This document shows positions 1-10,660 of a stretch of DNA of 64,000 bases, piece by piece (position 1 is the stretch's first letter; each line of letters begins with the position of its first letter). This DNA is from Flaccisagitta enflata (taxonomy: Eukaryota > Chaetognatha > Sagittoidea > Aphragmophora). The notes under the pieces were generated by a model, which saw nothing but the letters and a program-made list of their open reading frames with translations, searched no databases and was not told where the DNA came from. The translations under genes and the position numbers were made by a program. The stretch spans positions 47,926,001 through 47,990,000 of the forward strand of contig OZ231127.1 in assembly GCA_965153355.1 (NCBI GenBank). The letters run 5' to 3'.

Positions 1-560
1 AAGAAAAAGCTGAAAAATCACCTTTTCTAGGGTCTCCGGCTGAAATATACCTTGGCGTATGTATATAACTCTCTTGTTCTCATTAACCAAATTTTCTAAT
101 GCCTTAGGGGCCCCTAAGGGCCCCCAAAAAAGCCCCTGATGAGGATTTTTTCTGGAAAAATAAAGTAGGGTTCAATTGATATGAAATTGTTTGATTTGCC
201 TAGATCCAAAATCTTGTATTTTCACTTCTTTTAAAAAAAACTTTGAAAATTTTTGTGTCGTGCGTCGGGGACTTAAAAAAAATCGCAAAAAATTTTTTTA
301 AAAAATGTTTTTTTAAAAGTGGGGTTCAATCGATAGGAAATTTTTTGATTCGCCTAGATCCAAAATCTTGTATTTTCACTTTTTTTTAAAACTTAAGAAA
401 ACTTTTGTGTTGCGCAGTGAGGAATTACAAATTTTTTTTGAAAAATGGTTTTCAAAAGTAGGGTGCAATCAATAGGAAATTGCTTAATTCGCCTAGATCA
501 AAAATCCTGTATCCTTACTTTTTTTCAGAAAATTTGGACTTAGTTGAAATTCACTGTCGG
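1..560. repeat. A/T-rich tandem repeat, about three units of 130-155 bp
   Basis: Three diverged units begin near 162, 318 and 448. Each carries the core 'gggttcaat-gata-gaaatt' followed by 'cgcctagatccaaaatcttg' and poly-T/A runs. No gene is seen. The G/C-rich motif near 105-130 (rgggcccc type) recurs at 58320 and 59390, so this may be the edge of the same palindromic repeat family. Confidence 0.6.
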
Positions 561-819
561 CCATATTTTCAAAGAAAGCTCAAAGATTTACCCAGACTTT
601 TTTCAGCTTGATATGGTTCAAACAAATGCTCATAACTTCTAAAGTATTTGAGCCAGAACCTTGAAATTTGAAACGTGCAATATTGACAACACCGGTTGAC
701 AACGCCGTTTGACCCCAGTCGCGGACCCATACTCTTGAAAGATTTTTTGCTTGTAAATATGTATCTAGCATCACCTGCATCTCAACAATATGTGATTGGG
801 CGTCCGAAACGAAAACAGG

Positions 820-1100
820 TGTGCAGGGACCGTATTTGAGGTCACTTGATCACTTGGGCAGGAGTAGTGAGGCCATAGACCGCAAAATCCAAATTCGTAA
901 AAAGTCCGCCGCCGCACAGCCATCGGATTCCCCCCCCCCAAAAGTTGACCGATTTGGACAAAATTTTTCAGGCTCAAAAACGATTTTTGGGGTATTTTTT
1001 GGCGAATTTTTAATTTTGGAAGGCAACTATGAAAATCTCGAATTTGAAGGATGTATGTTGAGAACTTTGTCCCAAGGGATGTCTTAGAACAGCTTTCATC
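820..1100. repeat. Helentron-like family A internal fragment
   Basis: The stretch 'ccgtatttgaggtcacttga' followed by 'aggccatagaccgcaaaa' matches the interior of the complete family A element at 28401-28594. An inverted counterpart lies at the window's right edge (about 63960-64000). The short frames here belong to the repeat and are not treated as genes. Confidence 0.5.
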
Positions 1101-1338
1101 ATCAACAGAATGATTGGAAGAAGAAAACAGTGTTTTTTTTTGCCGCCAATTCATGTTTTAACCGGTCTACTTTATAGGTCGTGGCAGATACGAAAAAATG
1201 GGCGAGAAAGAGGATATTGAAAACCAATTGTGTCGCGATGGAAATACATTCAACAAAAACACCATTAACAATGTTTTTACCGGTAAAAAAAGCTGAAAAA
1301 CTAAGGCCACATCTTAGTTACTTAATTGAAAATAAACC

Positions 1339-1557
1339 CAGCTACTCGATCAGACCCGGCTACTCGATCAGACCCGGTTACTCGATCAGACCCGGCTACT
1401 CGATCAGACCCGGCTACTCGATCAAACCCGGCTACTCGATCAAACCCAGCTACTCGATCAGATCCAGCTACTCCATTAGACCCGGCTGCTGCATCAGACC
1501 CAGCTACTCAAACAGACCCGGCCACTCGATCAGACTTGGCTACTTGATCAAACCATA
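1339..1557 (+). repeat. 18-bp tandem array, left arm (about 12 copies)
   Basis: The unit is CCCGGCTACTCGATCAGA with point variants (aaaccc, agatcc). It lies in inverted orientation to the array at 3023-3898. The copy numbers are unequal (about 12 against 49), so the arms have expanded independently. Confidence 0.9.
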
Positions 1558-1639
1558 ATGGCATAACTTGAAGTCCATGATGGCGTACGAGGAAGTCCAT
1601 GATAGCTTACCTAAAAGTGTAACAATAAAAGAAGATAAC

Positions 1640-1776
1640 CACAAAATTAAAAAAAAAAAAAATTTAAAAAAAAAAAAAATTTTCAAAAAAAAAAAAGATT
1701 TAAAAGAAAAAAAATTTTTTCTAAAAAAAAATTTTTTTTCAAAAAAAAACAATTTTTCAAAAAAATTTTTTTTTTA
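1640..1776. repeat. A-rich simple sequence
   Basis: Poly-A interrupted by short T runs, lying between the 18-bp array and the inner inverted repeat of the foldback element. It gives spurious Lys/Phe-rich frames on both strands. Confidence 0.85.
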
Positions 1777-3022
1777 AGTCCAGGAAATAATGTTACTAGA
1801 CTAGATAAATCATAAATAAATACCCTTATATCTTCTTAGCCAATACTCAGAATTTACTGAAATCTTGCAGGGGAGCTTTAATTGCTGCAATGAACCTTCA
1901 CAACAAGTTTGAACAACATTGATGTACCTTTGATACCCTTCCCCTATGTAAATTGCACAAGTCCAGGAATCAATATTATTAGCAAAATACCCTAATATCT
2001 TCTAAACCAATATTCAGAATTATCTGAAATCTTGCAGGGGAGCTTTGATTGATGCAATGAACCTTCACAACAAGTTTGAACAACATTGGTGAACCTTTAC
2101 TACCCTTTCCCTATGTAAATTGCTCAAGTCCAGGAATTAATATTACTACAAAAATAATAGGCAAAGGGTATTAAATATTTATGAATGTTGTTGAAAGTTG
2201 GTACACAGGTTAGTAATGCCCTAAAAATAACACTTACCAAGTTTCATCAACATCTGAAGACTGGTTCTCAAGTTTTCGAGGGTTGACACAAACAAACAAC
2301 ACCTTACTACACGATCAAGGCTATGTTATAGACCACATCGAGAAATAACTCGATGTGGCCAAAAATGTCGGAGACTATAAATGTAATTGGTAATCTTTAA
2401 TCCCCCTCTGTCGCAGACCCGAATTTACTGTTCAGATTTTTTGTCACATCGAGTTATTTCTCGATGTGGTCTATAACGTAGCCTTGATCGTGTAGTGAGT
2501 CGTTTGTTGTTGTCGTCTCAACCCTCGAAAACTTGAGAACCAGTACTCAGATGTTGTTGAAACTTGGTCAGTGTTAGTTTTACATTACTAACCTGTGTAC
2601 CAACTTTCAACAACATTCATGAATATTTACTACCCTTTGCCTATTATTTTTGTAGTAATATTAATTCCTGGACTTGTGCAATTTACATAGGGGAAGGGTA
2701 GTAAAGGTTCACCAATGTTGTTCAAACTTGCTGTGAAGGTTTATTGCATCCATTAAAGCTCTCCTGCAAGATTTCAGTAAAATCTGAGAATTGGTTTAGA
2801 AGATATTAGGGTATTTTGCTAGTAATATTGATTCCTGGACTTGTGCAATTTACATAGGGGAAGGGTAGTAAAGGTTCACTAATGTTGTTCAAATTCGTTG
2901 TGAAGGTTCATTGCAGCAATTAAAGCTCCCCTGCAAGATTTCAGTAAATTCTGAGTCTTGGTTAAGAAGAAATAAGGGTATTTATGATTTATCTAGTCTA
3001 GTAACATTATTTCCTGGACTTA

Positions 3023-3898
3023 AGCGGCCGGGTCTGATGGAGTAGCTGGGTCTGATGGAGTAGCTGGGTCTGATGGAGTAGCTGGGTCTGATGGAGTAGC
3101 TGGGTCTGATGGAGTAGCTGGGTCTGATGGAGTAGCTGGGTCTGATGGAGTAGCTGGGTCTGATGGAGTAGCTGGGTCTGATGGAGTAGCTGGGTCTGAT
3201 GGAGTAGCTGGGTCTGATGGAGTAGCTGGGTCTGATGGAGTAGCTGGGTCTGATGGAGTAGCTGGGTGAGTCGGAGTAGCTGGGTCTGATGGAGTAGCTG
3301 GGTCTGATGGAGTAGCTGGGTCTGATGGAGTAGCTGGGTCTGATGGAGTAGCTGGGTCTGATGGAGTAGCTGGGTCTGATGGAGTAGCCGGGTCTGATGG
3401 AGTAGCTGGGTCTGATGGAGTAGCCGGGTCTGATGGAGTAGCCGGGTCTGATGGAGTAGCCGGGTCTGATGGAGTAGCCGGGTCTGATGGAGTAGCCGGG
3501 TCTGATGGAGTAGCCGGGTCTGATGGAGTAGCCGGGTCTGATGGAGTAGCCGGGTCTGATGGAGTAGCCGGGTCTGATGGAGTAGCCGGGTCTGATGGAG
3601 TAGCCGGGTCTGATGGAGTAGCCGGGTCTGATGGAGTAGCTGGGTCTGATGGAGTAGCTGGGTCTGATGGAGTAGCTGGGTCTGATGGAGTAGCTGGGTC
3701 TGATGGAGTAGCTGGGTCTGATGGAGTAGCTGGGTCTGATGGAGTAGCTGGGTCTGATGGAGTAGCTGGGTCTGATGGAGTAGCTGGGTCTGATGGAGTA
3801 GCTGGGTCTGATGGAGTAGCTGGGTCGGTTGTAGTAGCCGGGTCTGATGTAGTAGCCGGGTCTGATGTAGTAGCCGGGTCTGATTGAGTAGCTGGGTT
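3023..3898 (-). repeat. 18-bp tandem array, right arm (about 49 copies)
   Basis: The unit reads GGGTCTGATGGAGTAGCT on the plus strand. The array is very homogeneous. A central block of units has GCCGGG instead of GCTGGG, and a single odd unit sits near 3265. Blocks of identical variants suggest recent segmental amplification. The 295-codon frame across it has no other coding support. Confidence 0.92.
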
Positions 3899-3974
3899 TA
3901 TTTTCAATTTGGTAACTAAGATGTGGCCTTTAGTATTTCAGCTTTTTTCCTACGGCGATTAGCCGCCTTTATTG

Positions 3975-4030
3975 TAACTCAAATACTGCCCCTGCCCACC
4001 CGCACGCGACTAAGGTAGCCGTGTTTCTTT
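3975..4030. mobile_element. Family A element terminus directly upstream of an exon
   Basis: The motif CTGCCCCTGCCCACCCGCAC followed by GCGACTAAGGTAGCCGTGTT matches the 3' terminal part (inverted GCACGCGACT plus a hairpin-forming tail) of the family A elements, for example 9212-9357 and 62503-62646. It runs into the poly-T tract that precedes the splice acceptor of the exon at 4048. Confidence 0.65.
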
Positions 4031-4047
4031 TTTTTTTTTTTTTACAG

Positions 4048-4671
4048 GAGGGATACACGGTGTGTTTCCTAACGGTTTCTTCCCGCCCAAGAAGGAGGAC
4101 GAAGAATCACAGGAGAATTTGAACGCGAAGTCGACGTCAGAGAACGAAACGAAGACCGTGTCTCCGTCGTCGTCCGGAACCGAGTCGCCGTCGACGTCGA
4201 CGTCGACGTCAACAACAATTCCCAAAACAATCGCGCGTTCGAGATCTCAATCTCCATCAGACAGAAAATCCAGTACGATATTTTAAAAATCTTAGTTATT
4301 TGTGTGGAGTTTAGTGAAGAGACTTATAAGATGCAGAACGACGCCGGAGGATTCGTTGATCTTTTGCCCTCACCTTTCCATTTGCAGAGGACAGTTACAT
4401 TCTTCGCCACGAAATCGAAATTGCGACTCACGCTCAAGTAAAGAGATTCAACTACCATCTGAACAAATACGACTCTAGAAATCCGTGCCATCCGGAGGCA
4501 GAGGATGTTGGGAAAATGATCGACGCCATCGCAGAATCTTTCCCGATGTGGAACAAAAACGAGGAGCAAGTTAGGCGTTTCATAAGCGACCTACGGAGAA
4601 GAAAAGGCCGATTTTCCCGCGATTGCCAGGCCTATATCCAACGACGAGAAATTGTCACTGTACCATGGTAG
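4048..4671 (+). CDS. Unrecognised protein, last two exons
   Basis: Exon 4048-4272 follows a long poly-T tract ending in TTTACAG and ends at a GTACGA donor. It encodes about 75 residues: GIHGVFPNGFFPPKKEDEE, then a low-complexity Ser/Thr/Glu region, then an Arg/Ser stretch. Exon 4388-4671 follows a TTTGCAG acceptor and encodes 93 residues ending at TAG 4669-4671. Both junctions are phase 1, so the frames join cleanly (DRKS|K|DSYILRHE). The C-terminal part is charged and probably helical (YILRHEIEIATHAQVKRFNY; EEQVRRFISDLRRRKGRF). I recognise no family. The start lies in exons outside the visible part, probably left of 1279. The competing minus-strand frame over 4324-4569 has no splice support and is taken as a shadow. 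Confidence 0.65.
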
Positions 4672-5936
4672 ACAAGAGAAGCTCAACATTAGAACCAAGC
4701 AGCTGAATGGAGTTTTTTTCAATGGTCCTACTTCGTGCCTTAAAATGGGGTTATTTTCTTTCAATCTGGCATACAGTCACTGAAAGCGCGTGAAATACAA
4801 TATATGTTCGATTTCTTTTTGACCAAGGGGGGGGTGCTATACCTTTTTCGTAATCTTCACGTTGTATTCAACGTACGTGTGTAGACATTTGACCAACTAT
4901 TTTGTTTTTCGGTCGAAGTTGATGCTTAATCTGTTGAATTGACAACAAAACTTTGTATCTGTCATTTCATACATGTTTGACATGTGTTCAATGGTCGGAC
5001 CAACCTCTTTCGTAGTTTCGTACCGGTGTTGTACCTTTTGTACATCACTCCTTGACACTGACAATCGCATCTGTTTCGGCGTAGTCACACCCTGCAATTA
5101 TGTTCTTTTGATACATCGTGTCGCACCAATGGGCAATGATGTTACTTCATTGTAATATGTCCGATACGTGAGTCTCGTAGATACCATTACATTAGAAATC
5201 ATTGCGTTTCTGTTATTTATTGACTGATGGATCTGTTTTCGTTTCTGTCCATAGTTTTCTTGGATCAAGTGGGATATTTCTATAATGATGGACTGTATAC
5301 GAGCTGTGTCTTTAAGGGAGTCATTGCGTGGTTAACGCTCAAATCGCATGTCCCAATATTCTGACATTCTGAAATATTTATTTCGCTAGTGCTTCGTGAA
5401 CCAAAAAAGTGAAAAATACATGTCTCCTAAACGTTTATTGACTTCCTGGGAAATGTCAAATAAACATGCTAAACATTCATATACTCGGCCGATAATGACG
5501 CGTTACCAGAACAGGATTGTATGCAGACAAGAGAAACTACTATCAATTCATACAATAGTTGACTGCATACACTAGTTCGAAATCCTTGATAACTTGAAGC
5601 GTTAGAATGGCTGAGGAAATCGCGCTTGCCCTTCTGGGCAAGGTGACTAAAGCTGCCGTTAAACGTGAGCAAAAGGTAATGGCCAAATGCTAGAATGCAA
5701 ATTGAATGTCATACTTTTGAGCTCTGACATACCTAGTTTTAGAAATTTTATTTCTTAAAAAAGTTTGCCCTTTTCAGTTTTGACCCCAAACTAGTCTTAA
5801 CCACCTCAGGCAGTGATGAAACTTGCGTGCTAGGTCAGTTGCCATCCTTGACTCATTTATCTATTAAGCAGTATGAGATGCAACGAATTCATGGCAAACT
5901 CTTTTAAAACAGCGACAATAAAGTGTACGGTAGATG
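4672..5936. other. No gene or clear repeat seen
   Basis: Probably the 3' UTR and intergenic DNA following the gene that ends at 4671. Only short frames are present, with no splice-flanked coding segment that I can support. An AATAAA lies near 5458, far from the stop codon. Confidence 0.5.
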
Positions 5937-6623
5937 TCATATAGACTTGGAAATACGGGGGAATTCATATTGAGAAGTCGAATGAACATAAAGGGATGGT
6001 AAATAGAATTTGAAATAATAAAAAATACTTTTTTGACGATGGGTGTCGGTTGCCTTGGAAACATATTTCCATGTTTTCTCGCTAAAGTATCAATATTTTG
6101 ATTTTTTTTTAGGGAACATCGCTTAAAATCAAATTTGCTACAAGTTTCTTACTATGTTTTGTAAGAATGTCGCTCGTTTAGCCGTTGCTAGGGAGTGTAA
6201 CTATGTGTGACAGCCCTGTGATGCTTTGTGCAGAACATATTGTGGAGAAAGCAGGCCTGTATAAAGTTCTACATTCCCCCCTGGTTAAAGGGTTTAGAGA
6301 TGGGAAAAAAATATGACATGACATGTTGCGGGGAAGAGAATCAGAGGCAGAGGGAGGGGAAAGTTAATCAAAGATCGTAGAATTATATACATCCCTGTGG
6401 GGAAGTTATAGCAAATTTGATTTTCAGCAATGTTTCCCGAAAATGTTTCTCAAAATATTGATATTTTAGCGGGAAAATATGGAAATGTGTTTCCCTAGCA
6501 ACCAACACTCATCGTCAATAAAGCATCCTTTTATTTATATACATTCCAAATGTCAGTTCTTTATGTTTGTTTTTTTTATATGAATTCCCCCCCCCCCATT
6601 TCTAAGTCTAGACAACTTTACTG
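5937..6623. mobile_element. Palindromic TA-flanked MITE (687 bp)
   Basis: The ends are inverted copies (left CGGTAGATGTCATATAGACT, right the complement of a related sequence), with TA on both outer sides (5935-5936 and 6624-6625). Inner arms also pair, for example 'ctaaagtatcaatattttga' near 6083 with its inverse near 6452. The middle (about 6255-6410) resembles the palindromic element at 31177-31495. The termini are related to the element at 46406-46915. TA duplication and palindromy are typical of Tc1/mariner-type MITEs. Confidence 0.6.
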
Positions 6624-7359
6624 TAACTTGATTATCTTTCGATTATCTTTTGCTGACACCTTATATTTTCCCAAATATTTCTAACGGCTTCTGATCTAGC
6701 ACGCTTGGGCCATATGGTCAGCGGATAGAATTCCGAATACTAGCCATAATTACGCATTATTGTCAGTTGGGTTAGTTTTTCACATTTCGACCCGAAATGT
6801 AAATAGCAAGATATTTAAGTATTAGTAATATCTGGACTGTGGGTTTACTTCACTGCCATTTTTAACCTATTTTTTACATCGGTTATGTTTTTTCAGCTGA
6901 GATCATGACGCCTTCTTTGTTTTCTCCTTACCCATCCAACCCGAAGTTTGTGAAATACCCACGTGGTAAAGCCCTGATTTTGAAACCCCTAAACCATGGC
7001 AGAAGGAATAGCTTTTGCATTGTTTAGTAAAGAAAAATGGTAAGGGTCGTAAAATTGGCTACTCCACATTAGGTCAAGAGGATGAAAAGAAATAAGCAAT
7101 TTTTGCTATGTGAAGCACCCAAGTGTAATAGTTATCATTTTGCAAAATGAAAGCGAAAGCGGGGGTCGTGGAAACGAGAACGAGCGAGCGCATCTCAAGT
7201 TCGAAACCCACGTTTATTCTAGCTTGCTCAAGAGCTTGCTCACGAAGCAGAAATCGAGAGACAATGAAACTCATGATGCTCGGAAGACCATTACCAGACA
7301 CGGATGGGTAGACAGAAGCCAGACTGCTCGTTTTCACACTCTTTAGACAGACGCACGGA

Positions 7360-7430
7360 CCGGCGGACGGACGGACAGGGGGATGGACGGATGGATGGAT
7401 GGACAGACGGACGGACCATTGAACTCAGCC
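7360..7430. repeat. GGAC/GGAT simple repeat
   Basis: A tetranucleotide stretch (ggacggacgg, atggatggat) of the (GTCY)n type seen inside the interspersed elements of this window, probably part of a decayed copy. Confidence 0.6.
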
Positions 7431-7599
7431 TTATATAAGAAGTTCAAAACAAAAACAAGTAAAAGAATCGACGGATGATGATTTGCCCAAAATTCGTACA
7501 GGCCCAAAATTCGTACACGCCATGGCCGAAATTTTGCCAAACAACGCTTTGCCACGTGAAGACAAAAAGGTATTTTTCTTTTGACTTGCGCCAAATCAC

Positions 7600-7692
7600 G
7601 TTTATAGGAGGCTGCGCCCGTTGGTCGGTTGGTCGGTTGGTCGCATTCGTTCGACGATCTATGGCGCACGTGATGGCCAACTTGGCCTTGTT
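7600..7692. mobile_element. Family B (GTGCG subtype) element, fragment
   Basis: Contains (GGTC/GGTT)n, a GCGCACGTGATGG segment and the ending AACTTGGCCTTGTTT. It matches the more complete copies at 42560-42690 and 29857-30128. Confidence 0.55.
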
Positions 7693-7942
7693 TCACTATA
7701 CTATATCACTCACCTTACGCAAATCTTTAGAATTAAATCGAATGAAACCTATCATAAATCATGTTCATAATGTTCATAATGTTCATAAATCAGGTAAGCG
7801 GAGTCATCCTAATCAGACAACGAAAATCTTCCGTCGGGTTCAAAAGTGAAACAGAATTCAAAATTCATATTCAAGGTGATATGACAAATCTTGGGTTTGG
7901 TTCCATTTCATTATAATTGACGACAGAAAAACAACAAAACCG

Positions 7943-8107
7943 TAAAAAACAAGGCCGGATACGCGGCCAATACCAGTTGCGGACGGGTGGGCAGGAGCAG
8001 AAATGCGTGTTTCCACACTTTCCAACTCGATCACCATGACGGACCAACCGACGGACCGACCGACGGACGGACAAAGCCTCTTATAGAGTTGAGTGTCCGC
8101 AACTAAA
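7943..8107 (-). mobile_element. Helentron-like family A element
   Basis: On the plus strand it runs AACAAGGCCGGATACGCGGCC (hairpin GGCCG/CGGCC), then AGTTGCGGACGGGTGGGCAG, a (GACC/GACG)n run, and TATAGAGTTGAGTGTCCGCA ending in ACTAAAAAG. The outer inverted motif sits internal to the hairpin at the left end. It ends 36 bp before the SOD exon at 8143. Confidence 0.7.
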
Positions 8108-8142
8108 AAGACGGTTTGCAAATCATTCGACTTAATGTGCAG

Positions 8143-8968
8143 GTCTGCCTAGAAATTCGTTCCATGGCTTTCATATCCACGAGTTTGGGACGATTGGCGC
8201 TTCTTGCACTCAATCTGGCGGACATTACAATCCTCACGCTAAGAATCACGGAGCCCCTGAGGCCGAGTCAAAGCACGTGGGCGATCTCGGAAATCTCAAA
8301 TCGGATAACAATGGTAAATTGCGAGGATGGGTCTCGGATGTATTGAGACAATTCCAGATTGTTTACGAGGCGTGCCTGTTTGTCACAGATCGTAACGACT
8401 GAGATGTATCACTGCGCAGTCTGCGCTGGTAACATTTAAAATCATAAGTGTCACGTCTCCTGCGCTTCACTTGGTAATTCACCATGATACCATGATATCT
8501 TTGCCGGCATTTGTGAAAGACGTTGCGCGCAATTGCGCAACATACAATAACCTGTTGGTGTTGGGCATTCGAGGTATCGTGAAAAAGACGTTTAAAGACA
8601 CGAAAGCGACTCTTCCTTCCCTGACGACGATCGTCGGTCGGGCTTTCGTGCTACACGCTGGAATCGATGATTTGGGACTCAAATCCGACCAAGGCAGCAA
8701 AACAACGGGAAATGCAGGCATGTTCAAAAGGCAGAAGGACTATAACATATGATTATTAATCATTGATTAGACAACTCTTAAGGACAGTATTAGTCGATGA
8801 GTGGAACTTCATAACTGTCAAAGATGATACCCTCTCTATATCCCCTTCTGAACATGATCATTAACAGGAGGGCGAGTCGCTTGCGGCACAATCGTTTGGT
8901 CTAATGGGGAGGGATGGCGAAGACCCCAACCTCTACCTCAACTCCACGTTACCGCAGGTGGAAAGTAA
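8143..8968 (+). CDS. Cu/Zn superoxide dismutase, 5'-incomplete
   Basis: Three exons are joined by phase-1 introns: 8143-8313, 8574-8717 and 8868-8968. The product dismutates superoxide to oxygen and hydrogen peroxide in the cytosol or secretory space. Exon 1 encodes (G)LPRNSFHGFHIHEFG followed by GGHYNPHAKNHGAPE and HVGDLGN. These supply the equivalents of His46, His48, Cys57, His63, His71, His80 and Asp83. Exon 2 gives TTIVGRAFVLHAGIDDLG (His120) and SKTTGNAG. Exon 3 gives GRVACGTIVW, with Arg143 and Cys146. All metal ligands and both disulfide cysteines are present. The second intron appears to use a GC donor (CAG|GCATGT), at the place where many animal SOD1 genes have an intron. The C-terminus runs about 22 residues past the usual end, to TAA 8966-8968. 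The first roughly 40 residues (strands 1-3) must lie in exons I did not find. Confidence 0.92.
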
Positions 8969-9211
8969 TGAAGTCTGTGGGACGTATGATACAAAGCGAC
9001 GGACGGATGGACCGAAAAGTGGCTTATAAAGTTGCGTAGCATGCGACATAGAAGAGAAAAGCAGACATTCAGTGTGATGAACAGACCGACTTAGTAGCTG
9101 CTTTGAGTCACAATCGCGCCACAAAAAAGCAGTCTCCCGATCCCGCTCTAACGGACCCACCTACAACCAAATTTCGCTCACAAGATGCAAATCTATCTTA
9201 ATTTGAACTTT

Positions 9212-9357
9212 ATTAGTCGCGGACACCCTGCCGTGTCGGTCAGTAGGTCGATCAGTATGTCCATCCGTCCATCACATTATTGAATTCCGAACAGTTTTTG
9301 CATTACTGCTCCTGCCCAACCGTCCGCGACTGGATTGCCGTGTATCCGGCCTTGTTT
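9212..9357 (+). mobile_element. Helentron-like family A element
   Basis: Starts TTAGTCGCGGACACC, has a (GTYY)n-like stretch (gtcggtcagtaggtcgatca), and ends CCCAACCGTCCGCGACTGGA followed by TTGCCGTGTATCCGGCCTTG. About 146 bp, close in length to the dated copy at 62503-62646. Confidence 0.75.
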
Positions 9358-9889
9358 GAACTCAGCCTGGGTGTATTTAAATTTTGGGTTGTTTTCAGCC
9401 TGAATTTCTCTTAGTGTTCTTAATTTTTTCGATGTTTATTAAAATATGAATTGTATGAAAACACCTTATTTATAATATTTGTTGATTAAATTTAGTAATT
9501 ATCATGGTTTTAAGATGAGGCTTGATTTAACAGGCAAATTAAATAAGAAAGTTCTTTTATAGATAAAAGACCTATTTCTGAAAAATTTGAATAAAATTCA
9601 ATTTCTAAATCAGAAATTTAAAAAAAATTCTTTTCAAAACAACCAAAACTGAATCTCAGCCTGGGCATTCTTTTATTTTGTTCTTAAAATTTTGGCAAAT
9701 CTCAGGCTCATGTTTTTTATAAACTGGTCTCTTATAAAAAGTGTAATGTGTTTTAATATATTTTTAAATTCAAAAAGCTAACTATGGTTTCATAGCACTC
9801 AGAAATAAAAATTGAATGTTTGAATTCCTTAAAAAAATGGTGAATTTTAAAACGTTGTTTGAAATTATATCACAGCTTCAGTAAATTTT
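9358..9889. other. A/T-rich DNA, nothing recognised
   Basis: No coding signal and no clear repeat boundary between two family A elements. Confidence 0.5.
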
Positions 9890-9949
9890 TAGTCGCATGC
9901 ACGCGACTCTATAACCCGCTCTGTCGGTCCGTAACACTTAGCTTTTTTT

Positions 9950-10450
9950 TGTCATTTCACGTCGTTTTAGGGTGTTTTATGTCGTTTTAAGTCATCTCAT
10001 GTCATTTTAAGTCATTTTCAGTCATTTTCAGTTAATTTTAGTCACTTAAGTCATTTTGTCATTTTTTGTCATTTTTGTCATTTTATGTTATTATGAGTCA
10101 TTTTAAATCATTCTTAGTCATTCTAAGTTATTATAAGTCATTCTAAGTCATTCTCAGTCATTCTAAGTCATTCTCAGTCACTCTAAGTTATTTTTGGCTT
10201 TTGTAGTTTTTAGTAACACTTTGCTTTTTTGCGTTGTTTTTGGTCAATTTGGGTCGTCTGGAGTTATTTTGAGTCATTATTTTGTTGTTTTTGGTCATTT
10301 TTGGTTGCTTTTGGTCATTTCTGGTTGCTTTTAGTCATTTTTGGTCATTTTTTATCATTTACGTCACTTTGTTAATTTACGTCATTTGTGTCGTTTTTTG
10401 GGCATTTTAAGTCATTTTGGAAGATTTCAGGTCATTTTTGGTCATTTAAC
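9950..10450 (+). repeat. Degenerate GTCATTTTAA tandem repeats
   Basis: Units of about 10-11 bp (gtcattttaa, gtcattctca, gtcatttttg) run through this segment. The inverse form (aatgacttaaaatgactta) fills the core of the copies at 14483-14653 and 59611-59830. Confidence 0.85.
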
Positions 10451-10660
10451 ATAGTTTTTTGGTATGTTTTGGTCTTTTATGTTTTTTGGTTTTTTGGTTT
10501 TTAGTTTTTTGGTTTTTTGGTTTTTTTGATTTTTTGGTTTTAGGTTTTTGGGTTTTTTGTTTTTTTTTTGCTTTTTTTTTATTTTTTGGTCATTTAGGTT
10601 TTTTGGTATGTTTTGGTCATTTTTGTTTTTTGGGATGTTTTGGTCATATGTGGCATTTCA

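Larger units (their letters stand above)
1279..3974. mobile_element. 2.7-kb foldback element with arms made of 18-bp tandem repeats
   Basis: The left flank (agctgaaaaactaaggccac, then agttacttaattgaaaataa) is mirrored inverted at 3900-3950. Inside, a left array of an 18-bp unit (1339-1557, about 12 copies) faces an inverted array of the same unit (3023-3898, about 49 copies). Further in, 1777-2400 and 2405-3022 are inverted copies of each other and are themselves built from roughly 170-bp direct repeats carrying 'gtccaggaat'. The centre has two copies of a perfect hairpin, CACATCGAG/CTCGATGTG. The right end, GCTTTTTTCC followed by a GGC/GCC hairpin and TTTATTG, resembles the 3' end of the Helitron-like family C in this window. 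The long PATPSD-repeat open frame in the right array is a by-product of the 18-bp period. Confidence 0.75.

Noticed and set aside
3020-3907. 295-codon frame of PATPSD repeats
   Set aside because: A by-product of an 18-bp tandem array whose period is divisible by three; the same array is inverted in the other arm and there are no splice or start signals.
6897-6965. Splice-bounded 69-nt segment (EIMTPSLFSPYPSNPKFVKYPR) as the missing SOD exon or a caspase-like exon
   Set aside because: The phase fits the SOD exon at 8143, but the sequence does not resemble SOD strands 1-3 and is too short for another assignment.
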